From Actinomycetota bacterium (GTDB taxonomy: Bacteria > Actinomycetota > Acidimicrobiia > Acidimicrobiales > Ilumatobacteraceae), in NCBI GenBank assembly GCA_009702755.1, contig WLHL01000008.1, positions 1 to 53,279 on the forward strand: DNA of 53,279 bases. The letters are read 5' to 3'. Under the pieces are notes generated by a model. It ran no database searches. It was not told where the DNA came from and was given only the letters and a program-made list of their open reading frames with translations. The position numbers were made by a program, and so were the translations under genes. Below are positions 15,266-22,937 of this stretch, piece after piece (position 1 is the first letter of the stretch; every line of letters begins with the position of its first letter).

Positions 15266-16450
15266 CTAGTCGGTCTCTGCAAGGAACTGGGCGATATGAA
15301 AACCCACCGCAACAGTTTCCATGAGGAAACCGTCATGGCCTTCAATGCTGCTCACGGTCTCATGTCGATTCCGTGGGTCAGCGTTCTTTAACAACTGCTG
15401 AATGATTTCTTGCTGATAGGCCGGATACAAGATGTCCGAATCAATACTCATCGTCAAGGTCGGCGCCTTAATGCGAGCCATTGCCAACTCGGTTGACCCA
15501 CGTCCACGACCAACGTCATGCAAGTCCATCGCTTTGCCGATGTACAGATAGCTATTGGCATCAAATCGACGAACTAAGCGGTCGCCATGATGACCGAGGT
15601 ACCCCTCAACGTCAAAACGAGAAAAAAGATCAATGCCATCAGAGTGAAAGTTCTTGTTCACTAACTTGCGGCCGAATTTTTCGTTGAAGCGCGTGTCGGT
15701 TCGGAAAGTGACCTGTGCAATCATGCGCGCAACCGAGAGCCCATTCCATGGCCCGCCATCTGGTTCTGCGTCGTAGTAATCGCCATTGTTATAAGCGGGG
15801 TCCATCAACAGCGCACGTCGACCGATCGAACCCCACGCAATTTGTTGCGCACTTGCTTCAATGCTTGTTGCAATAGCAACCAACGCTCGAACTCGATCAG
15901 GAAAAAGAATCGCCCATTCAAGAGCTTGCATTCCACCCATTGAGCCGCCAATCACGGCACGCCAACTCTTCACGCCCAGCGCATCAGAGAGATGCCCCTG
16001 CGCACGCACCATGTCGCGAATGGTGACAACAGGGAAACGAAGTCCATACGGCTTTCCATCATCTGGATGCGGAGACGACGGACCGGTGGAACCCTGACAG
16101 CCGCCTAAAACATTGGAACAAACAACAAAGAACTTGTCGGTATCAATTGCATGGCCAGGACCAATTAATCCATCCCACCATCCATTGTCAGAATGACCCT
16201 TGCCGCTGCGTCCTGCTGCATGGCTATCCCCTGTCCACGCGTGACAAACAAGAATTGCATTCGAGGCATCTTCGTTCAGTGTGCCCCACGTTTCATATGC
16301 GATCGTGACGTTTCGCAATGAACCGCCGCCTTCCAACGAGAAAGGGCGATCTGTAGCAAACGTATGAAACTTGCGATCACCAACAGGCTGATCAGGAGTC
16401 CACGCGCCCGAAGCGGGATAGGGCTTATCGCTATGACGATCTGTACTCAC
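15266..16450 (-). CDS. metX: Homoserine O-acetyltransferase (MetX family)
   Basis: A 394-aa alpha/beta-hydrolase-fold acyltransferase that acylates homoserine in methionine biosynthesis. Visible: AYETWGTLN, VCHAWTGDSHAAG, the nucleophile motif GGSMGGMQALEWA (Ser near 170), the acid in SIDSDILYP and the C-terminal catalytic His in EGHDGFL. Length and order fit MetX. Acetyl- versus succinyl-CoA preference cannot be decided by eye. The start is GTG with GAAAGGAG (16456-16463) five bases upstream. That site can pair with a leader segment, and a SAM-type aptamer lies upstream, so methionine status should control it. No metY or other methionine gene is in the window. Confidence 0.93.
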   Translation of the reverse strand: MSTDRHSDKPYPASGAWTPDQPVGDRKFHTFATDRPFSLEGGGSLRNVTIAYETWGTLNEDASNAILVCHAWTGDSHAAGRSGKGHSDNGWWDGLIGPGHAIDTDKFFVVCSNVLGGCQGSTGPSSPHPDDGKPYGLRFPVVTIRDMVRAQGHLSDALGVKSWRAVIGGSMGGMQALEWAILFPDRVRALVAIATSIEASAQQIAWGSIGRRALLMDPAYNNGDYYDAEPDGGPWNGLSVARMIAQVTFRTDTRFNEKFGRKLVNKNFHSDGIDLFSRFDVEGYLGHHGDRLVRRFDANSYLYIGKAMDLHDVGRGRGSTELAMARIKAPTLTMSIDSDILYPAYQQEIIQQLLKNADPRNRHETVSSIEGHDGFLMETVAVGFHIAQFLAETD

Positions 16451-16455
16451 GGGAA

Positions 16456-16519
16456 CTCCTTTCGACTCTCAATGCATGTCGCAGTAGGAAAGGAGAAGCC
16501 TGTTGCCCCACAATGTGGG
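16456..16519 (-). promoter_or_regulatory. Predicted translational expression platform of the metX riboswitch
   Basis: The metX Shine-Dalgarno GAAAGGAG (16456-16463, minus strand) is perfectly complementary over eight bases to CTCCTTTC (16488-16495, minus strand) in the same leader, so it can be sequestered in a hairpin. Between this and the aptamer lies a second hairpin CCCAC-ATT-GTGGG (16507-16519). No U-tract is present, so control of translation rather than termination is inferred. Confidence 0.65.
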
Positions 16520-16524
16520 ACCAC

Positions 16525-16600
16525 ATCCCTCACCTTTCGATGAGGAGGCACCGTGCGGTATTACCCCGGTTGCCGGACCATCTGGTCACTCCTAATGCTT
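16525..16600 (-). promoter_or_regulatory. SAM-I/IV-clan riboswitch aptamer upstream of metX
   Basis: On the minus strand the leader carries the core of the SAM-I/SAM-IV aptamer clan: AGATGG, then CCGGCAACCGG (GGCAACC core at 16568-16574) and CACGGTGCC (GGTGCC at 16547-16552). A six-base-pair hairpin CTCATC-GAAA-GGTGAG follows (16529-16544), placed like P4 of SAM-I. AGGAG at the 5' side can pair with CTCCT after the GGTGCC core. The compact size and missing long P2 resemble the SAM-I/IV variants of aquatic Actinobacteria. The gene downstream, metX, is a classic target. The exact subclass needs a covariance-model search. Confidence 0.8.
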
Positions 16601-16639
16601 TTCAAAAGGATAGCGGTCGAAACCAGTCACACAAGGGAA

Positions 16640-18262
16640 TTATTCAGCCACTCCCAAGGTGTCCATCGCATGCTTCTTGAGGCGCTTGTAGTCAACCTTG
16701 CCATTGGGGGCTCGCCCGATGGTGGAGACCACCACAACATTGCGCGGAGCCTTATAAGCAGCGAGCCTGCTCTTCACATGATCGCTGAGAACAGCAAGTT
16801 CTGGTTCATGACCTGGCTCTGCCTCGACGACAGCACAGATGGTCTCACCAAATCGCTTATCGGGAATGCCCACCGCCACGGCATCGCGAACCGATACGTG
16901 CGTCTTCACACACTCTTCAACTTCTTCCGGGAAGACTTTCTCTCCACCCGTATTGATACAGACAGAGCCTCGGCCCAAAAGGTGCAGAGTTCCATCAGAG
17001 TTGACCTCTGCCCAGTCTCCTGGCACAGTCCACCGACGTCCTTCAAAGATGCGGAATGTCTGAGCCGATTTCACTTCGTCCTTGTAATACCCCATTGGGA
17101 TAGCGCCACCCACTGCAACAAGACCACGCTCGCCACTGCCAGGGACAACACGAGTGCCTTCTTCGGTGAACACAACACAATTCGGTCCCAGCGCAAACTG
17201 GGCTGTTTTTGCAGGAACACCCTTTGCAGCAACTGATGCACCCATGCCCACTGCTTCGGATGAACCGAAACTGTCAGTGATGAACATTTGTGGGATGTGC
17301 TCGAGAAGTCCTTCCTTGTTCTCTTGACTCCACATCACGCCAGAAGAACCCATCTGCACGACCGATGAGAGATTCCATTTTCCGGGATTCGCATCAAGAG
17401 ATTCAAGAAGTGGACCAGCAAATGCTTGACCGACAATCACGATGGAGTTGACGGAATCTTTCTCCACGGTCTCCCATAATTTTGCAGGATCAAAGTTTCT
17501 GTTCGGCATCGTGAGGATGCAACCACCCATGGCCAATGTGATGAAGGCGGAGAACTGACCCGTGCCATGCATCAGTGGACACGCAATCAACGCGATGGTG
17601 CCCTGTCCGCCTGGTGTGATTCGTGCAATCAGTTCATCAACTGATTCTCCTGGTGGCACTTGCAAGACAGCATTGCCGCCGCGTCCAAGAACACTCAACA
17701 AATCTTCTTGTCTCCACATCACTCCCTTAGGCATTCCTGTGGTACCACCGGTGTAGAGGAACAACATGTCGTCGCCAGAAAGCGGAGTCGAAGGCACAAC
17801 ATCAGCACATGCCTTTGTCACCACAGATTCATAATCAACTGCCCAAGATGGAAGTGCATTGCCAGACTCATCGGCAACCATGTACCACCGCTTCACCAGT
17901 GGTAGTCGATCTCGAACCTGCTCAATCAAATCGGTGAAGACAGCGTGGAAGACAACAGCCTCAGCATCAGAGTTGTCAAACAGATACAAGATCTCTTCGG
18001 GGCCGTAGCGATAGTTGGTATTCACTGGCACAAAGCCACCGAGCCATGAACCAAACGTGCCCTCGAGATACGCAGGACAGTTGTAGAGATAGAGCGCAAC
18101 CTTTGATTGGTGCGAGAGCCCCGACGCCACCATGTCGGCAGCTAGTGCATTCGAACGCTGATGAAATTCACCCCATGAATACGTGAGATCACCAAAAATC
18201 TGAGCTGGCCTCTTTGGGTCCGCTTTAGCGATTCCGGTCCACAGTTGTGCGTAGTTCCACAT
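16640..18262 (-). CDS. Acyl-CoA synthetase (AMP-forming)
   Basis: A 540-aa member of the ANL superfamily that activates a carboxylic acid as acyl-AMP and then acyl-CoA. The P-loop LYTGGTTGMPKGVMW (about residues 169-183), the TDSFGSSEAVGMG block (about 329-341), PGDWAEVNSDGTLHLLGRGS with its ATP-binding Asp (about 415-434) and the C-terminal APNGKVDYKRLK with the catalytic Lys are all present. It is like the long-chain or cholesterol-type FadD enzymes of Actinobacteria. It lies 78 bases downstream of an APH-like kinase on the same strand, a pairing known from hydroxyacid catabolism. The leader of metX begins shortly after its stop. Confidence 0.92.
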   Translation of the reverse strand: MWNYAQLWTGIAKADPKRPAQIFGDLTYSWGEFHQRSNALAADMVASGLSHQSKVALYLYNCPAYLEGTFGSWLGGFVPVNTNYRYGPEEILYLFDNSDAEAVVFHAVFTDLIEQVRDRLPLVKRWYMVADESGNALPSWAVDYESVVTKACADVVPSTPLSGDDMLFLYTGGTTGMPKGVMWRQEDLLSVLGRGGNAVLQVPPGESVDELIARITPGGQGTIALIACPLMHGTGQFSAFITLAMGGCILTMPNRNFDPAKLWETVEKDSVNSIVIVGQAFAGPLLESLDANPGKWNLSSVVQMGSSGVMWSQENKEGLLEHIPQMFITDSFGSSEAVGMGASVAAKGVPAKTAQFALGPNCVVFTEEGTRVVPGSGERGLVAVGGAIPMGYYKDEVKSAQTFRIFEGRRWTVPGDWAEVNSDGTLHLLGRGSVCINTGGEKVFPEEVEECVKTHVSVRDAVAVGIPDKRFGETICAVVEAEPGHEPELAVLSDHVKSRLAAYKAPRNVVVVSTIGRAPNGKVDYKRLKKHAMDTLGVAE

Positions 18263-18340
18263 GATTCTCTACCCCCTCGGCATTGCCCCCAATGCCTCTA
18301 CGGAACCGTAGCAATAAAGAGAGTTCGAATACACACCGAA

Positions 18341-19420
18341 CTAGAACGTGGACAGAGCCCCATTCTCAATTCCCTGCAGAAGATGGCGTGTCGCCATGAC
18401 TTCGAACATCTTGTCGCCGCGCTCGGTCCGACCAACGATTTGTGACGCAACGATTGCCATGATGACTCCGGAAATAGCTTCACGTCGATAGTGATTCTTC
18501 ACCCACTCATGGTCAATCGTGTGCCCATAGGACTCGAGGCCGGCAATGTACTGGTCCACTAATTGCCACTCGTACTGGCGACGCGCCTCTGGCAACAACC
18601 CAGCACCAATGAAATACGCCAAGTCAGAGACTCCATTTCCATGGCCCGGTGTTTGCCAGTCGACAACTGCACACGGCACCCCATCAGGCGTTGTAGAAAA
18701 CAGAAGATTGTCAAGGCGGTAGTCGCCATGCGTCACCGTGAAGGGCGCATCCTTGGCAGCAATATACGAAGGAATTTTCTGCGCCAATGTCGTGATGAAA
18801 TCAAGGCCTTGTTGACCAACATCTCTCAGGATTGCATCGGTATAGGTCGCCAAGAAACCTGGCAAGACCATTCCAATGAGTCCCGCCAATCTTTCAGCAT
18901 CAGCGGCATCTCGACGCTGCAGCCAATCGACATCAGAGAGTGAATCATCACCCCATCGCGGGCCCTGCATTCTCACGAGTTGCTCAACAGCAAGAGTTGC
19001 GTGGTCAATTCCGCAGGCGTCAATCTGATCACCTTGTTCGGACGGCGCCATATCTTCAAGGACGATTGCAATGTCACCATTGGCTTCGTGCCAGTCAGCA
19101 AACCAACAACGCGGTGACCTCACATCTAATGTGCCCACGATTTCGTTGTAGAACTTCACTTCGCGTTCGTAGTTGCGCAAACTGATTCCTGTGGCACGAC
19201 TCGTCGGGTCAGGTGATGCCATCTTGACAACCACTGAAGATGGCACCGATGAGTCATCGCTCAGCAATGCGAACCGAAGGTTCATGCCCACCTGGCCTTC
19301 GCCAATTCTCTTGGGCGGCCCAGCAGTGACTTCCGCTCCAAAAACTTCGCGCCAGAAGGCTGGATCAATATTCTGTTCGGTGTATTCCCTGTGCCCCACG
19401 ACACCAACGGTAGCCCCCAC
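18341..19420 (-). CDS. APH-family (aminoglycoside phosphotransferase-like) kinase
   Basis: A 359-aa protein-kinase-fold phosphotransferase of the APH/choline-kinase family. The catalytic Brenner motif THGDYRLDNLLFS (about residues 230-242) and the metal-binding VVDWQTPGHGN (about 251-261) are intact. The N-lobe contains SVVVKM (ATP-binding Lys) and IVLEDMAPSEQGDQ. Chromosomal members next to acyl-CoA enzymes are usually not resistance genes: related domains in LvaA and in ACAD10/11 phosphorylate hydroxyacyl-CoA substrates. Its neighbour is an acyl-CoA synthetase, so a role in hydroxyacid breakdown is favoured (inference). The start is GTG, preceded by GGAG. It is head-to-head with SURF1, only 26 bases apart. 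Confidence 0.85.
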   Translation of the reverse strand: MGATVGVVGHREYTEQNIDPAFWREVFGAEVTAGPPKRIGEGQVGMNLRFALLSDDSSVPSSVVVKMASPDPTSRATGISLRNYEREVKFYNEIVGTLDVRSPRCWFADWHEANGDIAIVLEDMAPSEQGDQIDACGIDHATLAVEQLVRMQGPRWGDDSLSDVDWLQRRDAADAERLAGLIGMVLPGFLATYTDAILRDVGQQGLDFITTLAQKIPSYIAAKDAPFTVTHGDYRLDNLLFSTTPDGVPCAVVDWQTPGHGNGVSDLAYFIGAGLLPEARRQYEWQLVDQYIAGLESYGHTIDHEWVKNHYRREAISGVIMAIVASQIVGRTERGDKMFEVMATRHLLQGIENGALSTF

Positions 19421-19446
19421 GTCTTCTCCGATAGCGTTCAGGAGTA

Positions 19447-20196
19447 ATGCGTCGTCTCTTCGCCCCTCGATGGATTCTTGTGCACGTTTCCGTTGCGCTC
19501 CTTATCTTCCTCATGATCAATCTCGGGTTCTGGCAGTTGAATCGTCTCGATGCAAAAAAGACACGGAATGCATCCATCAGCGCACAGATACAGCGCCCTC
19601 CTGTCGATCTGTCCACTACACCCACGTTTGATGCACTCGGACCAGAGTGGTCAAAGGTTGTCCTGAAGGGTGAATACTCTTCCAAGGATGCCATCACCAT
19701 CATCAACAGATCATTAGACGGTGCCGCTGGATACAACTCAGCTCTTCCCTTCATCACGACAAATGGCCAAGTAGTCCTCGTCAACAGAGGTTTCGTGCCG
19801 CTCGCCATGTCGAACCCATTGGCACCACCCGGGACTCTTCAGATACTTGGCTATGTGCGTCAGACACAGAAACGCAGCGCAGTGGGTGCTATCGATTCGT
19901 CATCGCCCGATAGCACTGAATTTCAACGCTTTGATTTGTCAGTCATCGCGAATGCAACCGATGCCAAACTCCTCACCAATAACTACGTGCAACTCATCGC
20001 AGAGAATCCTGCATCACAAGAGTCCTGGCCGGCACCTGTTGCTCTCCCAACTCTTGATGAAGGTTCCCATTTGTCGTACGCGTTTCAGTGGTTCTTCTTT
20101 ACAGCGACTGCATTGACAGGCTGGATATACGTCGTGCGCAAAAAACTGCGCGAACCAATTAATGACCCGGCTGCTCCAGAGCAAACATCCGCCTGA
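19447..20196 (+). CDS. SURF1-family protein (cytochrome oxidase biogenesis)
   Basis: A 249-aa protein with the SURF1 plan: a transmembrane helix near the N-terminus (about residues 9-27) ending in the family motif LGFWQLNRLDAKK, a large extracytoplasmic domain (LNRS...VLVNRGFVP, about 96-121) and a second transmembrane helix near the C-terminus (SYAFQWFFFTATALTGWIYVV, about 214-234). SURF1 proteins assist haem a insertion or assembly of the aa3-type cytochrome c oxidase. AGGAG lies only two bases before the ATG. Its 3' end overlaps the convergent MBL-fold gene by 38 bp. No cytochrome oxidase gene is in the window. Confidence 0.92.
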   Translation: MRRLFAPRWILVHVSVALLIFLMINLGFWQLNRLDAKKTRNASISAQIQRPPVDLSTTPTFDALGPEWSKVVLKGEYSSKDAITIINRSLDGAAGYNSALPFITTNGQVVLVNRGFVPLAMSNPLAPPGTLQILGYVRQTQKRSAVGAIDSSSPDSTEFQRFDLSVIANATDAKLLTNNYVQLIAENPASQESWPAPVALPTLDEGSHLSYAFQWFFFTATALTGWIYVVRKKLREPINDPAAPEQTSA

Positions 20197-21091
20197 ACTG
20201 CTCCACCACATCAGGACTTTTATGAGTGGGATCCATTGTTCGGTACACAGTGTCAACGTTGACAGCTAGTCGACCAAACTCTCCCCACTTTTCAAATCCA
20301 TTCAGAGCAATATCTCGAGCTGCGTCCCACGCATCCATGCCCCCGTTGAATCGTTCGGCAGCTTCACTCTGTACGTACACCAAGTAATCACGAATAGCCG
20401 TCACGCCGGCTTTGTCTGTGAGAGGGCCGTGTCCGGGAACAATGTGATCAACATCGGATGAACAAATGAGATCGCATGCCGCAATCCAATTATCGAGTGG
20501 CCCGACCCACACAACAGGAGTCCCGCCAATAAACAAGATGTCACCGGTGTACACAGTCTTTGCATCCGGAACAAACACCAGGGTGTCACCTTGGGTGTGT
20601 GCGGGGCCAACTTCTACTAACTCAATTGTGCGACCGCCTATTTCGAAAGAATGGCGCCCCGTAAAGGTTTGTGTAGGGAGAACCGGTTCAATGCCATCAA
20701 ATTCGAATTCGCCAAAGAAGTGACGGAAGAGGTCGCCCACTTCTCCTGGGGCTTTGTTCAGTGCCGCGAGCATTGCAGGAGGCACTTCGCTCATCTCGTG
20801 CGCAGTAGCGGCAGAAGCGATGATCTGTGAACCCTTGAGCAACTGATTGCCATAGCAGTGGTCGCCATTGGCGTGAGTGTTCACGACGGTGTTGATTCCT
20901 GCATCGCGAGTCGCGTTGGCCATTACGTCCAACATGCGCTGGGTGATCTTCAGGTCGAACAAAGTGTCCACAAGCAAAGACTCGCCATCGCCGACGACGA
21001 GACCAGCGTTCGACCACCCCCAACCACCATCGGGCTGAAGATACGCATGAGTGCCTTCAGCGACTTCATGTAAACCCAGTGTGTAACTCAT
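20159..21091 (-). CDS. Metallo-beta-lactamase-fold hydrolase with Asn in the HxHxDH motif
   Basis: A 310-aa MBL-fold protein. The metal motif reads THANGDHCYGN (about residues 72-82): the second His of canonical HxHxDH is Asn, while Asp and the last His remain. Further ligands lie in GPAHTQGDTLVF (His), VYTGDILF (Asp) and VPGHGPL (His). Members with HANGDH are known among MBL-fold hydrolases, so the site may still bind metal. The reaction is unknown. Its ATG overlaps the GMC stop by four bases (ATGA, 21088-21091), making it the last gene of a five-gene operon starting with the MoxR ATPase. It overlaps SURF1 by 38 bp at the 3' end. Confidence 0.88.
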   Translation of the reverse strand: MSYTLGLHEVAEGTHAYLQPDGGWGWSNAGLVVGDGESLLVDTLFDLKITQRMLDVMANATRDAGINTVVNTHANGDHCYGNQLLKGSQIIASAATAHEMSEVPPAMLAALNKAPGEVGDLFRHFFGEFEFDGIEPVLPTQTFTGRHSFEIGGRTIELVEVGPAHTQGDTLVFVPDAKTVYTGDILFIGGTPVVWVGPLDNWIAACDLICSSDVDHIVPGHGPLTDKAGVTAIRDYLVYVQSEAAERFNGGMDAWDAARDIALNGFEKWGEFGRLAVNVDTVYRTMDPTHKSPDVVEQFRRMFALEQPGH

Positions 21092-22296
21092 GACAATGTC
21101 TCCCCAATATTGCGAGCGATACGCAGTGCTTCCATTGTGACAGGTGCAGCAGGTGTCTCCGTCGGAACCCGGGGCAACACCGAAGCATCAGCAACCCAAC
21201 AATTCTCGACACCCACCAACTGACCGAGGGGATTCACAGCTTGCGCGCAGGACGAGGTTGCATGGGATACCCCTTTCACCGATTGCTGCAGCCAAGACCC
21301 CAGTTCAACATCGTCCCAGTTCATCAAGTCGGCAAGTGCCCGACCTTCCACAGAGATACTCGTTGGGTCACTTGTGAAGTTCCCTGAGCGAAGCAGTGTG
21401 AGCAGGTCACGAACACCTTCGACCAAATTGACGAGATCCTCAAGAACTTCCAAGTAGCGAAAATCAGGCTTTGGCACACCATCTGCAGATAGCTCAACAC
21501 GACCCCTACTCGCAGGATTCATCAGCGACACTGACAGTGCGCCGATGTCTGAGTGATTCTTCGCAACCCGTTCGTAGGCCACGTTCAGCATGAGCCCACC
21601 GCTCTTTGTCGACCATTCACGAACAACAGCGGTATCAAACCGACCGAGCTGTTCTGCACTCACGGCGAATTGTGCGGTCACTGTGGGATGGTTTTGTAGA
21701 CCTTCTCCAATAGTGGGATTGAAATCATGCAGACCCGACCCAAGCAGTAATCCGGGAGAAGTAATTGCTCCGGCACAAAGAACAACGGCTTTCGCGTTGA
21801 TGTGTTCTCCATTGCACGAAACCCCAGTCACCACACCGTTGTCATGCCCGATCTTTGTCACCGGTGTGGACAAAACAGAGACACGACGTTCCTCAATTAG
21901 GTGATGCACCGCACGAGCCGGATTCCAACGCCCGCCATTCCACCACAGCCTGCTCAGCCTCCCCCCGTGGGCGAGAAGCTCGTGACCAACAGTTCCGACG
22001 TCTGCCGTGCGCGCCATTCGCGTGAGACTGTGAAGGTGTTCTGGCTCATCCCCAGTCAACAACATGCCGTTGACTGCGCTTCCACCACCCATCGCTCGCG
22101 CCTGAACGTATCCGTCTTGCGTTGTAACCAGAAGTTCCGAGTCGGAGAAGTTCAAGAAATGCGGATCATCATCATTGCCGTACCCACCAGGTTCAAGCAC
22201 GAGAATCGGATGACCAGTGTTGTTTGCAAGATGGGAAACAACTGTGCACCCAGCAGTTCCCGCGCCCACCACAATGATCGGCAGTTGGGCTGACAT
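21088..22296 (-). CDS. Short GMC-family FAD oxidoreductase
   Basis: A 402-aa GMC (glucose-methanol-choline) oxidoreductase, clearly shorter than the usual 500-600. It has the FAD-binding VVGAGTAGCTVVSHL at the N-terminus, the ARAMGGGSAVNGML signature and VLCAGAITSPGLLLGSGL. The C-terminal substrate domain keeps a His (GVSHATSSCAQAV) and LVGVENCWVADASVLPRVPTETPAAP. The conserved second catalytic His/Asn of the PxxxxxNP region is not obvious, since TETPAAP stands there. It should oxidise an alcohol, but activity is uncertain. The ATG at 22296 is used because it begins the Rossmann motif and lies two bases after the phosphatase stop; the longer frame would overlap that gene. Confidence 0.85.
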   Translation of the reverse strand: MSAQLPIIVVGAGTAGCTVVSHLANNTGHPILVLEPGGYGNDDDPHFLNFSDSELLVTTQDGYVQARAMGGGSAVNGMLLTGDEPEHLHSLTRMARTADVGTVGHELLAHGGRLSRLWWNGGRWNPARAVHHLIEERRVSVLSTPVTKIGHDNGVVTGVSCNGEHINAKAVVLCAGAITSPGLLLGSGLHDFNPTIGEGLQNHPTVTAQFAVSAEQLGRFDTAVVREWSTKSGGLMLNVAYERVAKNHSDIGALSVSLMNPASRGRVELSADGVPKPDFRYLEVLEDLVNLVEGVRDLLTLLRSGNFTSDPTSISVEGRALADLMNWDDVELGSWLQQSVKGVSHATSSCAQAVNPLGQLVGVENCWVADASVLPRVPTETPAAPVTMEALRIARNIGETLS

Positions 22297-22298
22297 AG

Positions 22299-22931
22299 TT
22301 ACAGCCCGTTGAGATGCGATGAATCGTTGTAGCGAACCAAGCGCCACTTACTGCCCTGCACATGAAGTAGTTCAGTCAGTGAGGTGTTTTGAGTATGCAA
22401 CTCAAACTTTCCTGTCTGATGCATATGCAGTGTGTTTCGCATCACAGCGTCAATGACTCCTGCATGGCAAGCAATCACAATCGTGCCGCCCTCATGTTGA
22501 CGCACAGTTCGTCGCAGAGCCTCCATCACGCGATCATGGAACTGAGAGATCGTCTCTCCACCGGGGTACACCACGTCATGAGGGTCGCCGTCCCACCGAG
22601 GAACACCAAATCTTTCAATGAATTCGTCATAGGTCATGCCATCACAATCCGGACCCGGATCATGTTCGCCCCACCCCGAATCAACCGAGACAGACAATGC
22701 ACCAATCGACGGCGCAATAATGTTTGCGGTCTCTAATGCTCTTGGAAAATTACTCGCAAAGAGAGCCGTTGCTTCCACGTCATGACCGGCACTGAGGCGA
22801 TTACGCAGAGCCTCAGCTTGCAGACGACCATGATCTGTCAATCCTGTACAGCTGCGAGGACCGCCGACGAATCGCTCAACAGTTGCCCGTGATTCTCCAT
22901 GGCGAACAAGGACGAGCCGAGTAGACGACAC
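22299..22931 (-). CDS. Histidine phosphatase (phosphoglycerate-mutase-like) family protein
   Basis: A 210-aa histidine phosphatase. The catalytic LVRHGESRAT (residues 8-17, nucleophile His11) and the second His in IACHAGVIDAV (about 155) are present, as is LTDHGRLQAEALRNRL, which follows the RHG motif in these enzymes, and the proton-donor region GWGEHDPG. The family covers cofactor-dependent mutases and phosphatases of sugar phosphates, cobalamin and other small molecules, so no substrate can be given. The start is GTG, six bases after the VWA stop; the stop is two bases before the GMC start, so it sits inside the MoxR operon. Confidence 0.9.
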   Translation of the reverse strand: MSSTRLVLVRHGESRATVERFVGGPRSCTGLTDHGRLQAEALRNRLSAGHDVEATALFASNFPRALETANIIAPSIGALSVSVDSGWGEHDPGPDCDGMTYDEFIERFGVPRWDGDPHDVVYPGGETISQFHDRVMEALRRTVRQHEGGTIVIACHAGVIDAVMRNTLHMHQTGKFELHTQNTSLTELLHVQGSKWRLVRYNDSSHLNGL

Positions 22932-22937
22932 TCTCGA

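Noticed and set aside
18341-19420. Aminoglycoside-resistance gene
   Set aside because: The fold is shared, but the setting with an acyl-CoA synthetase and normal codon use suggests a metabolic kinase; nothing points to acquired resistance.
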